Shown here in pieces: positions 7,342 to 7,348 of a DNA stretch of 7,348 nt; within the stretch, counting starts at the first letter, position 1; each line of letters starts with the position of its first letter. Made by a program: the position numbers and the translations under genes. Source of the stretch: M3007 sp964481485 (GTDB lineage Bacteria; Bacteroidota; Bacteroidia; Chitinophagales; Saprospiraceae); assembly GCA_964481485.1 (NCBI GenBank), contig CAYZVM010000269.1, positions 1 through 7,348 on the forward strand. The letters are read 5' to 3'. Below the pieces are notes generated by a model. It was given only the letters and a program-made list of their open reading frames with translations, was not told where the DNA came from and searched no databases.

Positions 7342-7348
7342 GTTTTTT

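Overview
The window reads as chromosome of a Bacteroidota bacterium of moderate GC (close to half). The clearest lineage marker is the first gene, which ends in a type IX secretion (Por) C-terminal sorting domain, a system confined to the Bacteroidetes/Fibrobacterota group. Three other markers agree. The A-rich leaders before starts lack a clear Shine-Dalgarno, the permease is of the duplicated FtsX/MacB type common in this phylum, and the sulfatase-modifying-factor-like protein carries the 'LRPMTELEFEKACRG' signature I associate with free-living Bacteroidota (Saprospiraceae/Chitinophagales-like). I cannot name a genus.

Layout: all genes lie on the + strand. (1) From the left edge to 1133 is a secreted NHL/SMP-30-like beta-propeller protein with a T9SS sorting tail; its 5' end is cut off by the window. 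(2) 1134-1345 is a 212-base spacer with a terminator-like hairpin and T-run at about 1148-1195 and a second small hairpin at 1204-1218. (3) 1346-1786 is a small secreted NTF2-fold protein of the lumazine-binding-like family. (4) 1813-4221 is an 802-residue ABC transporter permease of the FtsX/MacB type with eight predicted membrane segments and no ATPase gene nearby. (5) 4225-5664 is an exported protein with an N-terminal beta-rich domain and a formylglycine-generating-enzyme-like domain that lacks the catalytic cysteine pair. (6) 5695-7341 is an exported S41-type peptidase with a C-terminal TPR region; its Ser is present but the Ctp-type Lys is replaced.

Genes 3-6 are separated by 26, 3 and 30 bases and point the same way, so they probably form one transcription unit beginning in the 1134-1345 spacer. 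Their products are an inner-membrane permease plus three signal-peptide proteins, which suggests a cell-envelope or periplasmic role. No shared substrate or pathway can be deduced. I see no mobile element, CRISPR array, tRNA or rRNA, and no gene cluster that I would call a new defence or biosynthetic system. The most interesting points are the two enzyme-like proteins with altered active sites.
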